Of a stretch of 64,000 nucleotides of DNA, positions 18,712 to 32,035 are shown in pieces. The translations under genes and the position numbers were made by a program. Origin of the DNA: G965212005 sp965212005. GTDB taxonomy: Bacteria > Pseudomonadota > Gammaproteobacteria > Porifericomitales > Porifericomitaceae. The notes beneath the pieces were generated by a model. The model saw only the letters and a list, made by a program, of their open reading frames with translations, was not told where the DNA came from and made no database searches. Numbering within the stretch: position 1 is the stretch's first letter; every line of letters begins with the position of its first letter. The DNA is taken from positions 1,426,001 through 1,490,000 of the forward strand of contig OZ243038.1 in NCBI GenBank assembly GCA_965212005.1, in the 5' to 3' direction.

Positions 18712-19671
18712 ATGCACGAAGACTCTTCCACGCTTTACGAATCCGACCTGCGAGGGCTGGGCCTGCAAAGCCGGGGCAAAGTGCGCGACATCTACGCACT
18801 CGGCCCGGACCTGCTGCTGCTCGTGGCGACGGATAGGATCTCGGCCTTCGACGTCGTGCTGCCAGACCTGATCCCCGGAAAGGGAGAAGTACTAACCGCA
18901 CTGTCGCGCTTCTGGTTCCAGCGCACGGCGCATATCGTGCCGGGACATCTATACGATAAGCGCCCGCTGCGGGAACTGCTGCCCATTGACTGCGAGCTGA
19001 CCCGGACCGAGGCGCGGGCCATGGCCGTGCGCCGCTTCTCCGTATTGCCGGTCGAGGCCATTGTGCGCGGTTACCTGGCAGGCTCCGGCTGGAAAAGCTA
19101 CCAGCGCGAGGGAGCCGTCTGCGGCATTACACTGCCGCCGGGACTGCGCTGCGCACAAAAACTGCCCGAGCCGCTGTATACCCCTTCCACCAAAGCGCCG
19201 CCGGGGGAGCATGACGAGAACATTGACTTTGCCCAAAGCGTCGAACGGATCGGCCGGGCGCTGGCCGAGCAGGTACGGGACGTCAGCCTGCAACTATACC
19301 GGGAAGCGGCTGATTACGCCTTGGGGCGCGGCATTATCATCGCCGATACGAAATTTGAATTCGGCCTGGACGAGCATGGCAAACTGCATCTGATCGATGA
19401 ACTGCTGACCCCGGACTCGTCGCGTTTCTGGCCGGCGGATCAATACCGGGAAGGTGCGAATCCGCCCAGCTTCGACAAGCAGTTCGTGCGCGATTACCTG
19501 GAATCCATTGATTGGGATCAGCGCCCACCGACACCGACGCTCCCGCGCTCGGTCATCGAGCAAACCAGTCAGCGCTACCGTGCGGCCTGGCAGCAACTGG
19601 TTCCGTCCTCGTCGGACTACCGCTGCGCCGAGCGGGCAGCCGGCGCCACCGACGAGTCGCCGGGCAACTGA
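18712..19671 (+). CDS. purC: phosphoribosylaminoimidazole-succinocarboxamide synthase
   Basis: Purine biosynthesis enzyme joining CAIR and aspartate with ATP. About 319 residues, the longer form found in some bacteria and fungi. Motifs: GKVRDIYAL, TDRISAFDVVLPDLIPGKGE, RRFSVLPVEAIVRGYLAGSG, YTPSTKAPPGEHDENI, IIADTKFEFG and DELLTPDSSRFWPADQY. The start is taken at the ATG at 18712 with a weak TTGGAAC upstream; an in-frame ATG at 18682 would add ten residues. Confidence 0.95.
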   Translation: MHEDSSTLYESDLRGLGLQSRGKVRDIYALGPDLLLLVATDRISAFDVVLPDLIPGKGEVLTALSRFWFQRTAHIVPGHLYDKRPLRELLPIDCELTRTEARAMAVRRFSVLPVEAIVRGYLAGSGWKSYQREGAVCGITLPPGLRCAQKLPEPLYTPSTKAPPGEHDENIDFAQSVERIGRALAEQVRDVSLQLYREAADYALGRGIIIADTKFEFGLDEHGKLHLIDELLTPDSSRFWPADQYREGANPPSFDKQFVRDYLESIDWDQRPPTPTLPRSVIEQTSQRYRAAWQQLVPSSSDYRCAERAAGATDESPGN

Positions 19672-19819
19672 AGCGCGACCGTGCCCGGCGCGCGTTCGGG
19701 TACGCCGGGCACCGGACGGCAGCCGGCGAGAAAGGGAGGGTTGCGGGCAGCCACCGCTCCCGTGCCCCTGCCAGCCGTGCCCAGGCCATGCGGCGAGACT
19801 TGGGGGGCGGCGGAGTCCG

Positions 19820-20500
19820 CTATTTGTTCTTCTTTTTCCTGGCGGAAGCCTTGCGGGGCTGGGCGCGTGGCGAGAGTGCCCGGCCCGCTTTGGATGGGGG
19901 CAGGCTGGTCTTGGAGCGGGGACGCCAGACCGCTACCAATGGGTGCAGAAACTCTAATTCCGTGCATCTTCGGATCATGCGCATGCTCCTGTCGGTGCCG
20001 AAGCTGTCCAGGCTCACCCAGCGCTTGCCTAAGCGATGCAGCACATGCAGGCACGGAGCCACACCCGTGAAAGCGACCAGCACTTCATCCTGCGGCAACG
20101 CTTTTCGGGACGGATCAAATATCGCGAATTCCCCTTTGCGCAAGCGCGGCGCATAATTGCCTTTCGTCGCCTGCATCGCATAGCAATGCTCGCCCCACTC
20201 CGCGCTCACGTTCCATTCCCGCCTGCTCAAATCGCTGTCTGATGCCCGGAGCCAGTAGGGGTCGGGCACCGGTTCGCGCATTTCAACTTCCCCGGTCCCA
20301 TACAGCAGCCATGCCGGGTGCACTCGCAAGATCCGGGCAATGGCTTCTACTCTCTGCAGGGAGGGACTGCGCCGACCGGACAGGTAATGACCTACCGCGC
20401 CGCGGGTGCAGCCCAGCTTTTCGGCCAGTTCCTCTTGAGCCAAACCTACAGCCTGTAAGCGCAACTTGAGCCGCCCCTTCCACGTATCCGACTGGAACAT
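19820..20500 (-). CDS. XRE-family repressor with degenerate S24/LexA-like domain
   Basis: A 226-residue protein with an N-terminal helix-turn-helix (QEELAEKLGCTRGAVGHYLS, SLQRVEAIARILRVHPAWLL) as in phage CI repressors. The C-terminal part (YAMQATKGNYAPRLRKGEFA, then IFDPSRKALPQDEVLVAF) follows the S24 peptidase fold pattern, but the usual GDSM nucleophile region reads TKGNYAP, so self-cleavage is unlikely. The tail is rich in Lys and Arg (RKASARKKKNK). It is divergent from a small Cro-like gene at 20594, so the pair looks like a lysis-lysogeny type switch without its phage. Confidence 0.75.
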   Translation of the reverse strand: MFQSDTWKGRLKLRLQAVGLAQEELAEKLGCTRGAVGHYLSGRRSPSLQRVEAIARILRVHPAWLLYGTGEVEMREPVPDPYWLRASDSDLSRREWNVSAEWGEHCYAMQATKGNYAPRLRKGEFAIFDPSRKALPQDEVLVAFTGVAPCLHVLHRLGKRWVSLDSFGTDRSMRMIRRCTELEFLHPLVAVWRPRSKTSLPPSKAGRALSPRAQPRKASARKKKNK

Positions 20501-20593
20501 ACCTTGCTTATGCTATGTGTCGGACAAAGCAACTCAATGACACTTTATGTACTTATTCTTGACACGTAAAGATACAATAAGTATCGTGCGCTC
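20501..20593. promoter_or_regulatory. operator/promoter region between the repressor and Cro-like genes
   Basis: The 93-bp spacer is AT-rich. TTGACA (20559-20564) with a 17-bp spacer and TATCGT (20582-20587) would drive the plus-strand gene with almost no leader. Repeated operator-like elements include TGACAC twice, GTGTCGGAC once in the other orientation, and the inverted repeat GATACAATAAGTATC (20571-20585) over the -10. This arrangement is what a CI/Cro switch needs. Confidence 0.5.
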
Positions 20594-20839
20594 ATGAAGT
20601 TCAAGACGTTCTTTCTATCTATCCCGCGCAATCAGCGTGCACGGCTTTGTACGTCCATCGCGCAAGCGCACGGGGTCGCCGAAGTCACGGTGCGCTCCTG
20701 GATCAATGGATTACGCAACCACCCTTGCCGGCTCCAGGCAATACAACTGACCGAGCAACTGACCGATGGCAAGGTAACGCGCCACGATCTGCGGCCCGAG
20801 GTGTTCGGCCCGACCCCATCCCACAAGCAAGCGTCTTAG
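20594..20839 (+). CDS. Cro/YdaS-like small DNA-binding protein
   Basis: An 81-residue protein with a predicted helix-turn-helix (QAHGVAEVTVRSWINGLRNH) and the ending VTRHDLRPEVFG, a pattern common in YdaS/Cro-like regulators. Paired divergently with the CI-like gene at 19820. No phage structural or integrase genes surround them, so the pair may be a prophage relic or a domesticated regulator. Nothing identifiable lies in the 210 bp after it. Confidence 0.65.
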   Translation: MKFKTFFLSIPRNQRARLCTSIAQAHGVAEVTVRSWINGLRNHPCRLQAIQLTEQLTDGKVTRHDLRPEVFGPTPSHKQAS

Positions 20840-21052
20840 CAGACTTTTACAGCGGATGGAGCGCCATGCGGTGGCGCTCACCGTGCTGCGACGTGCGCCT
20901 GGAGCCGTTGCCACCCGTCGTGGCTCCAGGCACCCCCCGCGCCACTACACGGGAATCGGAACGGGGGCCCCGGCCCGAACGCACGCAACCTCTGCCGTAC
21001 CTGCTGCCGTACCTGCTTTGACCGGCGCGTCACGACTTGCCGCGACTTCCAA

Positions 21053-21406
21053 TCAGCGGCTCGTAGTCAAGACGTCGGATTCGTCCTTGAGCAAGCGCAG
21101 AAAATCGGCGTGCGCCGCAGGCTCCTGCGCCTGAAGTCCGGCGAGTGTGCGGCGAAACGCGGTCACGCATTCCCCGTGCCTGCCAAGCAGGATCTCCAGG
21201 CGCAGACGGTCTCGCGGATCAGTAGCAAGCCCCTGTTTGCGTTTCTCCTCCTCCCGCACAAATAAGTCATGGTACAGCCGCTTGCTTTCGCACAGCGCCT
21301 GGTAGGCCCGCCAAACCGGACGGGCCGCCTCCGGCAGCCGTTCCGGCGCAGGAGCGGAAATAGCCGAAGAGGCAGGCTGGTCGGGCGTTTCCCCGTTATC
21401 CGACAA
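21053..21406 (-). CDS. uncharacterised protein downstream of fba
   Basis: A 117-residue, mostly helical, charged protein that I do not recognise. It has a disordered Pro/Ala-rich N-terminus (about 25 residues) and then a helix-rich body (YQALCESKRLYHDLFVREEE). No membrane segment or known catalytic motif is visible. Its start overlaps the end of the aldolase gene by 11 bp, so it is probably translated with it as the last gene of the sugar phosphate operon. Confidence 0.6.
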   Translation of the reverse strand: MSDNGETPDQPASSAISAPAPERLPEAARPVWRAYQALCESKRLYHDLFVREEEKRKQGLATDPRDRLRLEILLGRHGECVTAFRRTLAGLQAQEPAAHADFLRLLKDESDVLTTSR

Positions 21407-22430
21407 GCGACTCCAACTCTGAAGAGTAGCGCCCCATGCAGGCCCGACTATTGCACATTTCCCGGTGCAGCAGGATTTTCTGCGCCGCCTCGGTGTTCTC
21501 CGCCTGGCCGGCCCAACGCTTCAGGCAAGGCTCCTGCAAAGCACGACCATAGGAAAAGCTCAGCGGCCAGGGCAGGTCCGCTCCAAACTCCCGGTTCATC
21601 CGGTTCAAGTGCTCGGTGGCCTCGACCGCCCCCTGACCTCCGGAAAGAAAGACGATGCCGGCCACCTGACTCGGAACCGCGCCTTGCAAACACTGCACGG
21701 TCCGCCGAGCCACTTCCGCAACGTCCGCACGCTGCGCGCACTTCGCTCCGGAGATCACCATGCTGGTCTTCAGCACCAGGTGCCCAAGCGGAACCTGCTG
21801 CGCGGCCAGCTCCACAAACAGCGCGCGCAAGGTCTGCTCCGTCACCGCCTGGCAATGCTGGATGCCGTGGGTGCCGTCCATCAGTACTTCCGGTTCCACC
21901 ACCGGCACCAGGCCCGCCTCCTGGCACAGTGCGGCGTAGCGGGCGAGCGCATGAGCATTGGCCTGCAGGCAGCCCGGGCGCGGCAGGCCCGCCGGTTCAT
22001 CAATGACGGTGACGGCTCGCCACTTGGCGAACCGGGCGCCGAGCGCAACGTATTCGGCAAGCCGTTCGCGCAGCCCATCGAGTCCCTCGGTTATTTTTTC
22101 CCCAGAATGCAGCGCCAGGGCCTTGAGCCCCTTGTCCACCTTGATCCCGCACAGGATCCCCCGCTGCTTTAACGCCTCGGGGAAAGGCTCCCCCTGCGCG
22201 CTGCATTGCCGAATCGTCTCGTCAAACAGGATCATGCCGCTGATGTAGTCACTCGAGCCGGCGGCGTTGATCAGCAGATCCCGATAACGGCGGCGGCTTT
22301 CTTGCGTGGATTCCACGCCGATGCCGTCAAAGCGCTTGCGGATCGTCGTCAGACTTTCGTCAATTGCCAGGATTCCCCTGCCCTGGGCAACCAGGGCTGC
22401 AGCCGTTTGCGCGATTTGTGTTTCCTGCAT
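21396..22430 (-). CDS. fba: fructose-bisphosphate aldolase, class I
   Basis: Splits or forms fructose 1,6-bisphosphate by a Schiff base mechanism. About 344 residues from the ATG at 22430 (METQIAQTAAALVAQGRGIL-like start, MQETQIAQ); the longer frame to 22481 adds residues unlike the family. Motifs: GILAIDESLTTIRKRF, GIKVDKGL, VPVVEPEVLMDG, the HLVLKTSM lysine region and IVFLSGGQGAVEATEHLNRM. This is the eukaryote-like class I form, less usual in bacteria than class II. It follows pyk by 65 bp. Confidence 0.93.
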   Translation of the reverse strand: MQETQIAQTAAALVAQGRGILAIDESLTTIRKRFDGIGVESTQESRRRYRDLLINAAGSSDYISGMILFDETIRQCSAQGEPFPEALKQRGILCGIKVDKGLKALALHSGEKITEGLDGLRERLAEYVALGARFAKWRAVTVIDEPAGLPRPGCLQANAHALARYAALCQEAGLVPVVEPEVLMDGTHGIQHCQAVTEQTLRALFVELAAQQVPLGHLVLKTSMVISGAKCAQRADVAEVARRTVQCLQGAVPSQVAGIVFLSGGQGAVEATEHLNRMNREFGADLPWPLSFSYGRALQEPCLKRWAGQAENTEAAQKILLHREMCNSRACMGRYSSELESLVG

Positions 22431-22495
22431 CCTGTTTTGTCTCCCCCGTCTTGTTACCGCTCCTGCCTGCCGCGGGGGCAACTCGACGTCCCGCG

Positions 22496-23953
22496 CTACC
22501 AGTCGATCGACTGATTCTGCGTCGGCAACTGCTCCCCTACCCGCAGCAGTTTTATGGTATTGGTGCCCCCCTGCTTTCCGCGCTGATCACCACGGGTAAC
22601 CAGCACCAAATCACCGCTTTCCACAATACCACGGTTGAGCAGTTCATTCAGCACCGACTGGTAGATCTCCGGCGGCTTGGTATGCACAATGTCAAAGGCG
22701 ATCGGGTACACGCCCCGGTAAAGCTTCACCCGCCGCCGGGTGCTAATATGGCGGGTAAAGGCAAAGATGGGCAGTCCCGAGCTGATCCGCGACATCCACA
22801 AGCAGGTTGAGCCGGTCTCGGTGACCGAAGCGATGGCCTTGACCCGTGCGTGATTGGCCGTGTACATGGCGGCCATTGCGATGGCTTCGTCTATCGCTTC
22901 AAAGCGCTGGTTAATGCGGTGATCGGATACCCGGATGCTGCGCTGTTTCTCGGCTTCCTCACAGGCACGCCCGGCACTGTTCACGACCAGATCCGGAAAC
23001 ATCCCGATACTGGTTTCAGCAGACAGCATGATGGCGTCGGTGCCGTCCAGAACGGCGTTGGCCACGTCGAAAACCTCGGCCCGCAGCGGGATTTGATGGT
23101 CGATCATCGACTGCATCATCTGCGTGGCGGTGATCGCCGCCCGGTCCATCTCTCGCGCCATCTTGATCAGCCTCTTCTGCACGGCCGGCAAGCCTGCGTC
23201 ACCGATTTCCACGCCCAAATCACCGCGTGCGATCATGATCGCATCGGCGACCTGCATGATTTCCTCGGCGTGATCCAGCGCTTCGGTGCGTTCGAACTTG
23301 GCGATGATCCGAGCCGAACTGCCGGCACGTTCCAGCAGTCGACGGGCGACCAACACGTCCTCCGCCGCACACAGAAAGGAGATCGCGAAGTAATCCGCCC
23401 CATGCGTAACGCCGTGACGCAGGTCAACGCGGTCCTTTTCGGTCAGCGCTTCCATCGACAGGCCGCCACCCTTGAGATTGACGCCCTTGTTGCCTGAAAG
23501 CTCTCCGCCCTGCACCACCTTGCAGCGCACCTTGTTGCGGAAAACCTGGCGCACCTCCAGGACAATGCGCCCATCATCCACCAGCAGGGTGTTACCGCGG
23601 CGCACGTCACGGGGAATGTCCTTGTAGGAAATGCCCACGTGGGAGGCGTCACCCGCGCGTGCGTCCAAGTCGGTGTCTATCGTAAAATAGGTTCCTTCTT
23701 TCAGCAGGACGCGGTCCTGGTCAAAGCGCTGCAGACGAATCTTGGGACCTTGCAGATCGGCAATAATCCCGGCGTCTACGCCCATCTGCCGGCACATCCG
23801 GCGCACTTCCCGGTAACGCCGAGTATGCTCTTCGTGTCCCTGGTGAGAATAGTTAAAGCGAAACAGATCGACACCCGCCTCCAGCAGCTTACGCAGCACG
23901 CCGCGTTTATCGGTGGCCGGACCCAGGGTAGCGATGATCTTAGTTCTTCTCAT
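22496..23953 (-). CDS. pyk: pyruvate kinase
   Basis: Converts PEP and ADP to pyruvate and ATP. The 485-residue protein starts MRRTKIIATLGPATDKR and contains FRFNYSHQ, ADLQGPKIR, the catalytic IIAKFERTEALDHAEEI, MIARGDLGVEIG, the MDRAAITATQMMQSMI loop and DGTDAIMLSAETSIGMFPD. The FERTEA and TATQMMQSM stretches vary slightly from the usual FENxEG and TATQMLESM, as seen in one proteobacterial Pyk clade. It lies 43 bp after pgk within the operon. Confidence 0.95.
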   Translation of the reverse strand: MRRTKIIATLGPATDKRGVLRKLLEAGVDLFRFNYSHQGHEEHTRRYREVRRMCRQMGVDAGIIADLQGPKIRLQRFDQDRVLLKEGTYFTIDTDLDARAGDASHVGISYKDIPRDVRRGNTLLVDDGRIVLEVRQVFRNKVRCKVVQGGELSGNKGVNLKGGGLSMEALTEKDRVDLRHGVTHGADYFAISFLCAAEDVLVARRLLERAGSSARIIAKFERTEALDHAEEIMQVADAIMIARGDLGVEIGDAGLPAVQKRLIKMAREMDRAAITATQMMQSMIDHQIPLRAEVFDVANAVLDGTDAIMLSAETSIGMFPDLVVNSAGRACEEAEKQRSIRVSDHRINQRFEAIDEAIAMAAMYTANHARVKAIASVTETGSTCLWMSRISSGLPIFAFTRHISTRRRVKLYRGVYPIAFDIVHTKPPEIYQSVLNELLNRGIVESGDLVLVTRGDQRGKQGGTNTIKLLRVGEQLPTQNQSIDW

Positions 23954-23996
23954 GCAGTGTTATTGCTCCTCGTCAGTTTAAATCGGGCGCGCAAGG

Positions 23997-25196
23997 TCAC
24001 AAATCCCGGCCTCGCTCCATGGCCCGCCAAGCCGCCGCCGCCTCTGCCAGCATTGCGATCGCGGGCAGGGAATTGCCCTCCAGGTAGCGTAAAAAGGCAC
24101 CGCCGCCGGTAGAAAGATAGGAAAATCCGGCATCGGCGCCGGCGGCAGAGATCGCTGCCCGGGTCTCCCCACCACCCGCGACCGAGTAGGCTTCGCTGGC
24201 GGCGATGGCGCGGGCAATCGCATAGGTGCCGGCACGGAAGGGTTCGTATTCGAACATCCCCACCGGACCGCTCCAGACGATCGTACCGGCCTGCCGCAGC
24301 AAGTCACAGATGCGTTCGCAGCTTTCCGGACCCAGGTCGAGAATGGCCTCGTCCTCCGGGATGGCGTCTATGGAGCGCAGCCGCGGCTGCGCGTCGGGCC
24401 GGACTGCTTTAGCGCAAACTACGTCCTGCGGAAAAATAATGCGGTCGGCTTGCGGCTGGGCCAATAACCGCTCGGCCAGATGCAGGGAATCCTCATCGCT
24501 CGGCGATGAGGTGCCGATCCTGCGACCGGAGGCCCGAAGCAGCGCGTTGGCGATGCCCCCGCCCGGGATCAGCTGATCCGCCCGCGTCAGCAGCCGGCGC
24601 ATGGCGCCCAGCTTGGTGCCGGGCTTGGCACCACCGACCACTGCCACCAGCGGGCGCGCCGGCTCTTCCTCCAGCAGCCGGGACAGGTGCTCCAACTCGC
24701 TCAGCAGCAGCGGCCCGGCACAAGACGCCGGAACGTACTTCACAATGCCGTGCACCGAGGCATGCTTGCGATGGCAAACCGCAAAGGCGTCGTTCACGAA
24801 TACCCGGCACAGTGCCGCCATTTCCCGGGCAAACTCCTCTTCGTTGCAGGTTTCCCCGGGATAGAAACGCACGTTCTCACAAACAACGATTTCGCCCGGC
24901 TCTACCTTGACGCCTGCCAGCCAGTCCTGCTGCAGCGGAACCGGGCGCTCCAGCATTTCACTCAGACGGGCGGCGACCGGCGCCAGCGAATGGGACTGCC
25001 GATCCCCCACTCCTTCCGGACGGCCCAGGTGAGAGACCAGCAAGACCGCCGCGCCTGCCTCCAGCGCCTGGCGCACTCCCAGCAAACAGCTGCGGATGCG
25101 TGCGTCGTCGCTGACCTTGCCGTCGCGCAGCGGGGCGTTAAGATCGGAGCGGATGAGAACCCGATGGCCGCCCAAGTCCAGATCGGACATGCGCAT
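23997..25196 (-). CDS. pgk: phosphoglycerate kinase
   Basis: Interconverts 1,3-bisphosphoglycerate and 3-phosphoglycerate. Motifs: VLIRSDLNAPLRDGKVSDDA, LLVSHLGRPEG, LAPVAARLSEML, ENVRFYPGETCNEEEFAREM, VNDAFAVCHRKHASVHGI, VVGGAKPGTKLGAMRRLLT and the C-terminal FSYLSTGGGAFLRYLEG. The KPGTK segment replaces the common KVSTK. The start is uncertain; I use the ATG at 25196 (MRMSDLDLGGH), which gives about 399 residues, because sequence before it does not resemble Pgk. It is 35 bp after gap. Confidence 0.94.
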   Translation of the reverse strand: MRMSDLDLGGHRVLIRSDLNAPLRDGKVSDDARIRSCLLGVRQALEAGAAVLLVSHLGRPEGVGDRQSHSLAPVAARLSEMLERPVPLQQDWLAGVKVEPGEIVVCENVRFYPGETCNEEEFAREMAALCRVFVNDAFAVCHRKHASVHGIVKYVPASCAGPLLLSELEHLSRLLEEEPARPLVAVVGGAKPGTKLGAMRRLLTRADQLIPGGGIANALLRASGRRIGTSSPSDEDSLHLAERLLAQPQADRIIFPQDVVCAKAVRPDAQPRLRSIDAIPEDEAILDLGPESCERICDLLRQAGTIVWSGPVGMFEYEPFRAGTYAIARAIAASEAYSVAGGGETRAAISAAGADAGFSYLSTGGGAFLRYLEGNSLPAIAMLAEAAAAWRAMERGRDL

Positions 25197-25231
25197 CAGG
25201 GACGAAATATAGTATGGTTCCTCTACGTTGG

Positions 25232-28730
<3,499 letters not shown>

Positions 28731-29429
28731 GCAATATTCTCTAACGTTCCCGGGAGATGCCCGGGCCGGCGATCCGAGCAGACAGTGCTGCGATCGGGCG
28801 GGACTGGTCAGGACGCGCCCGGCCGGCGCACCGGCAAGGGAATTCGCATCCTCCCAGTAGTGTATAGCCGGCAAAAGCCCCAGGCTGATAGCGCCAGCGG
28901 TTCGTCATATTCCACCGGCGATCCGGTCTGACGGCAATCCTGACGGCAACCGGATCCGCATTCTTCCCCAGCGTTTTCCGGCGAGCAGGGAGGCCGGCAA
29001 TTTTCTCCAGCCGTTCCTGCACCAGCCGTCATCGGTTACGAGTTGAGCTTTAGTGCTGCGACGCATTGTTCCTTTTGCGGATTTCTGCCAGAGGACGGCT
29101 GAACGAGGCAAGCCTGCCATCCCAGGGATGCCATATGCCGCCCGTGTGCCGCCCGTGTGCTTATTTTCTACGGCCCCCATCGCTAACACGAATCCGCCAT
29201 CGCCTGACACTGCGCAAGCAGTGTTCAAACCGGCGCTGCGCCCGGTTACGGCTACGAGACCCTGCGAGGATTGTAGCACGCGAGCCGCCGGGCGGTGTTG
29301 CGCCACGGCGCTGTTCTGCCGAAAAAGATCCATGCACCGGCGTTGAGTCACCGGCTATTTTTGTGATTGTCCCCTCAAAGCGACTGCCTTACATTTTTGA
29401 CGGAGAGAACCTCATGATCCATCCGTAAA
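28731..29429. other. intergenic stretch upstream of tkt, no gene recognised
   Basis: About 700 bp of moderately GC-rich sequence with only short frames lacking family patterns. The tkt promoter should lie in the left part, but I could not pick a convincing -35/-10 pair. No tRNA or other RNA fold was evident by eye. Confidence 0.4.
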
Positions 29430-30080
29430 AACATGGGGGTAAAGGTAAAACATTCTTTGATGATTGAGCTATGCGGCATTGCTGCCGATGCACGCCGACG
29501 AAAAAGCCCTTTTCGCACCGGATCCGAGGCTTTTCTTCCCCCCCTGATGTTTTTCAGGTCCCACCTGCCTGCCATGCCGGTCGCGTTCGCCTCAGCATCC
29601 GGTTCCAGGCCATCGGTTCCGGGCATCACCCGATAACTCAAAGCACAGGCCACAAACCGGCGATATGCATGCTGATCCAGTCCCCGGTAGCGCACTTTGG
29701 AAAACCCAAAGCGCCACTTGGTCCGGCCAAACCGATGTTCCACCTTACCGATCGCCCTACCCGCAAACTGGCGCAAGGCACGGGAGTCACACGACCGGGT
29801 CGGATCAGTGGAACCCGTGCCGGAGCAAAGGGGTGCGCAGCATGCGTTCGATGCCGGTCGGGGGACGCCGCTGCCCTGGGAGGGGTATATTAAAGGGCTT
29901 GATTGCCTCGGTTAAACGATTTCCAGGGAATCAGGGTCTCCCTCTCTTCCAGACACTGCACTTTACGGGTCTTCTTGCGGAATTTTCCGACCCCGGTGTC
30001 AGAAAGTGCGTGAAATTATCCTCCGATAATGATGACCTGGATTATAAGCAATTATGGTAATTAATCAGGGGTGTCCTTAA
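29430..30080 (-). mobile_element. IS5-family transposase remnant with internal deletion
   Basis: The minus strand reads an IS5-type N-terminus in broken frames (FRKKTRKVQCLEE, ETLIPWKSFN), skips the middle of the transposase, and resumes with the typical C-terminal part QFAGRAIGKVEHRFGRTKWR then FGFSKVRYRGLDQHA. Stop codons and frameshifts make it non-functional. Its outer end (TTAATCAGGGGTGTCCTTAA, near 30061-30080) matches the end of the related remnant at 49537. It marks the left border of the defence island. Confidence 0.75.
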
Positions 30081-30201
30081 TGTATTTGTCTGCATTTTTG
30101 GTATATTAGATTGTCTACTAAATAGTTGGCTTCCAAGGCACGACTGGGTGACCCATCAAATCAGAAAATGGAATAAACATGGCTATTTGTATGAAAATTC
30201 A

Positions 30202-31836
30202 ATGAAGCAGCAGGAACTTTTTAACACAAGCCAAGTAGACACCATATCCATTGACGATGTTTCGCGTACACTCAATGTGTCATCCGCGTCCGTTAGAAAC
30301 TGGATCAAAACAGGGTATCTGGAAAAATATGGAAAGAGCTCGGTAACTTGTAATTCTTTCCGTGATTTCCAAGTCGACGTCCTTGGGAAGGAAAAACTGA
30401 ACCAGCGAGCGAATAAAACGCTGAAGGATCAGCATGATCATGCTGAACTAAAAGATAAAATTCTTCAAGCTATAGCATCTACAAAGGTTAAGACTGAAAG
30501 TCTCAGCTATATATATGAAAGCAACCTATCAGAGTCATTTAGAAATAAAGAAGGAGTATTTTATACTCCCCCTGATATCGTCAAGGTATTCTTTGACTAT
30601 TTGCCAGAGGATTGTTGTGGCTTAACCTTTTGTGACCCATGCTGCGGAACGGGAAACTTTCTTGTTGAGGCGTTAAGGCATGGCTTTAAACCCTCAAACG
30701 TTTATGGTTTTGATGTAGATGAAACAGCGCTCGCGATTGCCAAGAAACGAGTGGATGGCTTTGAGAGAGGCTGTGAATCAAAAATTGAAACACGGGATTT
30801 TCTAAACTCCGCCCCCAATGCCAATAAAATGTATGATGTAGTATTTACCAATCCGCCTTGGGGGAAAAAGTTATCTAAATCAGAAAAGGAATCATTGGCC
30901 AGATCGTTGGCTACAGGCGGGAGCAAAGATACCAGTGCGATATTCTTTTTTGCCTGCTTAAATATTCTCAAGCCATCCGGCTATCTTGGCTTTTTACTTC
31001 AAGATGCCTTTTTTAATATTGCATCCTATGAAAGCGCACGCCAAGCTGCGCTTGCCAACAGAATTATAAGCCTCCTTGATTTTGGGAAGCCTTTTAAGGG
31101 GCTTGTCACGAAAGCGAAGGGCCTTATATTGCAACGAGAAAAACACGACAGCAAGAGATTAACTTTATGCGTGGGGCCAAATGGCAGAAGCCTGATTTCT
31201 CAACAGGTTTTTGAGAAAAATCCTAAATCAATATTTAACTTTACTTGCTCAGAACAAGATTTATCAGTCATAGACCATCTGTTAAGTATAGAGCATGAGT
31301 CTCTTCGCAGGCATGCACTGTGGGGGCTTGGCATAGTTACGGGAAATAATAAGAAATTCTTTTCATCTGAAAAAAAGAATGCCCACATCCCAGTTTACAA
31401 AGGATCGGATATTTCCAGGTCAGGCTTAAAGGAACCATCAACATATATCCCTGGTGACCTGTCGCAATATCAACAAGTCGCTCCCACTTTTCTTTATCAA
31501 GCTAAAGAGAAGCTTATATATAAGTTTATATCTTCAGATCTGGTTTTCGCTCATGATACAGAGCAAAGGTTTTTTCTGAATAGCATAAATATGCTTGTCC
31601 TGGATAAGGATTTCCCGATTACTCATAGGCAGCTAGGTGAGGTACTAAATAGCAGGCTTATGACATGGCTATTCCAAAAGCTATTTGACACGCACAAAAT
31701 TCTAAGAGCGGATTTAGAGTCCCTCCCTATTTTCACTGGTTATTTCGCAGGACATAAAACATTCTGTGAGAAATTATTTTTAGATTATTTATCGCTAGAA
31801 GAGGTATCTGGTGGATCTTACAGAATTAAAAAATAG
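30202..31836 (+). CDS. type II N6-adenine DNA methyltransferase with N-terminal HTH
   Basis: About 544 residues. An N-terminal helix-turn-helix-like segment (ISIDDVSRTLNVSSASVRNW) precedes the methylase domain: GVFYTPPDIVKVFF, motif I FCDPCCGTGNFLVEA near residue 144, and motif IV TNPPWGKK near 216. The C-terminal 250 residues should be the target recognition region. It protects DNA from the restriction enzyme encoded next, whose GTG start overlaps its end by 26 bp. A GTG at 30148 is an alternative start adding 18 residues. The gene is AT-rich compared with the host genes, consistent with transfer. Confidence 0.9.
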   Translation: MKQQELFNTSQVDTISIDDVSRTLNVSSASVRNWIKTGYLEKYGKSSVTCNSFRDFQVDVLGKEKLNQRANKTLKDQHDHAELKDKILQAIASTKVKTESLSYIYESNLSESFRNKEGVFYTPPDIVKVFFDYLPEDCCGLTFCDPCCGTGNFLVEALRHGFKPSNVYGFDVDETALAIAKKRVDGFERGCESKIETRDFLNSAPNANKMYDVVFTNPPWGKKLSKSEKESLARSLATGGSKDTSAIFFFACLNILKPSGYLGFLLQDAFFNIASYESARQAALANRIISLLDFGKPFKGLVTKAKGLILQREKHDSKRLTLCVGPNGRSLISQQVFEKNPKSIFNFTCSEQDLSVIDHLLSIEHESLRRHALWGLGIVTGNNKKFFSSEKKNAHIPVYKGSDISRSGLKEPSTYIPGDLSQYQQVAPTFLYQAKEKLIYKFISSDLVFAHDTEQRFFLNSINMLVLDKDFPITHRQLGEVLNSRLMTWLFQKLFDTHKILRADLESLPIFTGYFAGHKTFCEKLFLDYLSLEEVSGGSYRIKK

Positions 31837-32035
31837 AATTTGTGAAAATTTTGTTGGAGACCAAGATGAACTTCAAAAGTGTCTTGCTTTAGTTGACGAA
31901 GATCAAGCTATATTTCCTTTCAATGAGTATGAGTACTTGATATGCCGCTTGATTGACGTAATGACCTTTCCCCCGAAAAGGTAGCCAGTTTCAAAGAGAC
32001 TTTTCCCATAGAATCGACCGTATGGAGGTCTCAAA

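Noticed and set aside
19820..20839. Prophage remnant
   Set aside because: Only a repressor and a Cro-like gene are seen; no integrase, structural or lysis genes lie within several kb.
28731..30201. tRNA or other RNA gene as an integration site for the island
   Set aside because: No cloverleaf or T-loop-like sequence was found by eye on either strand.
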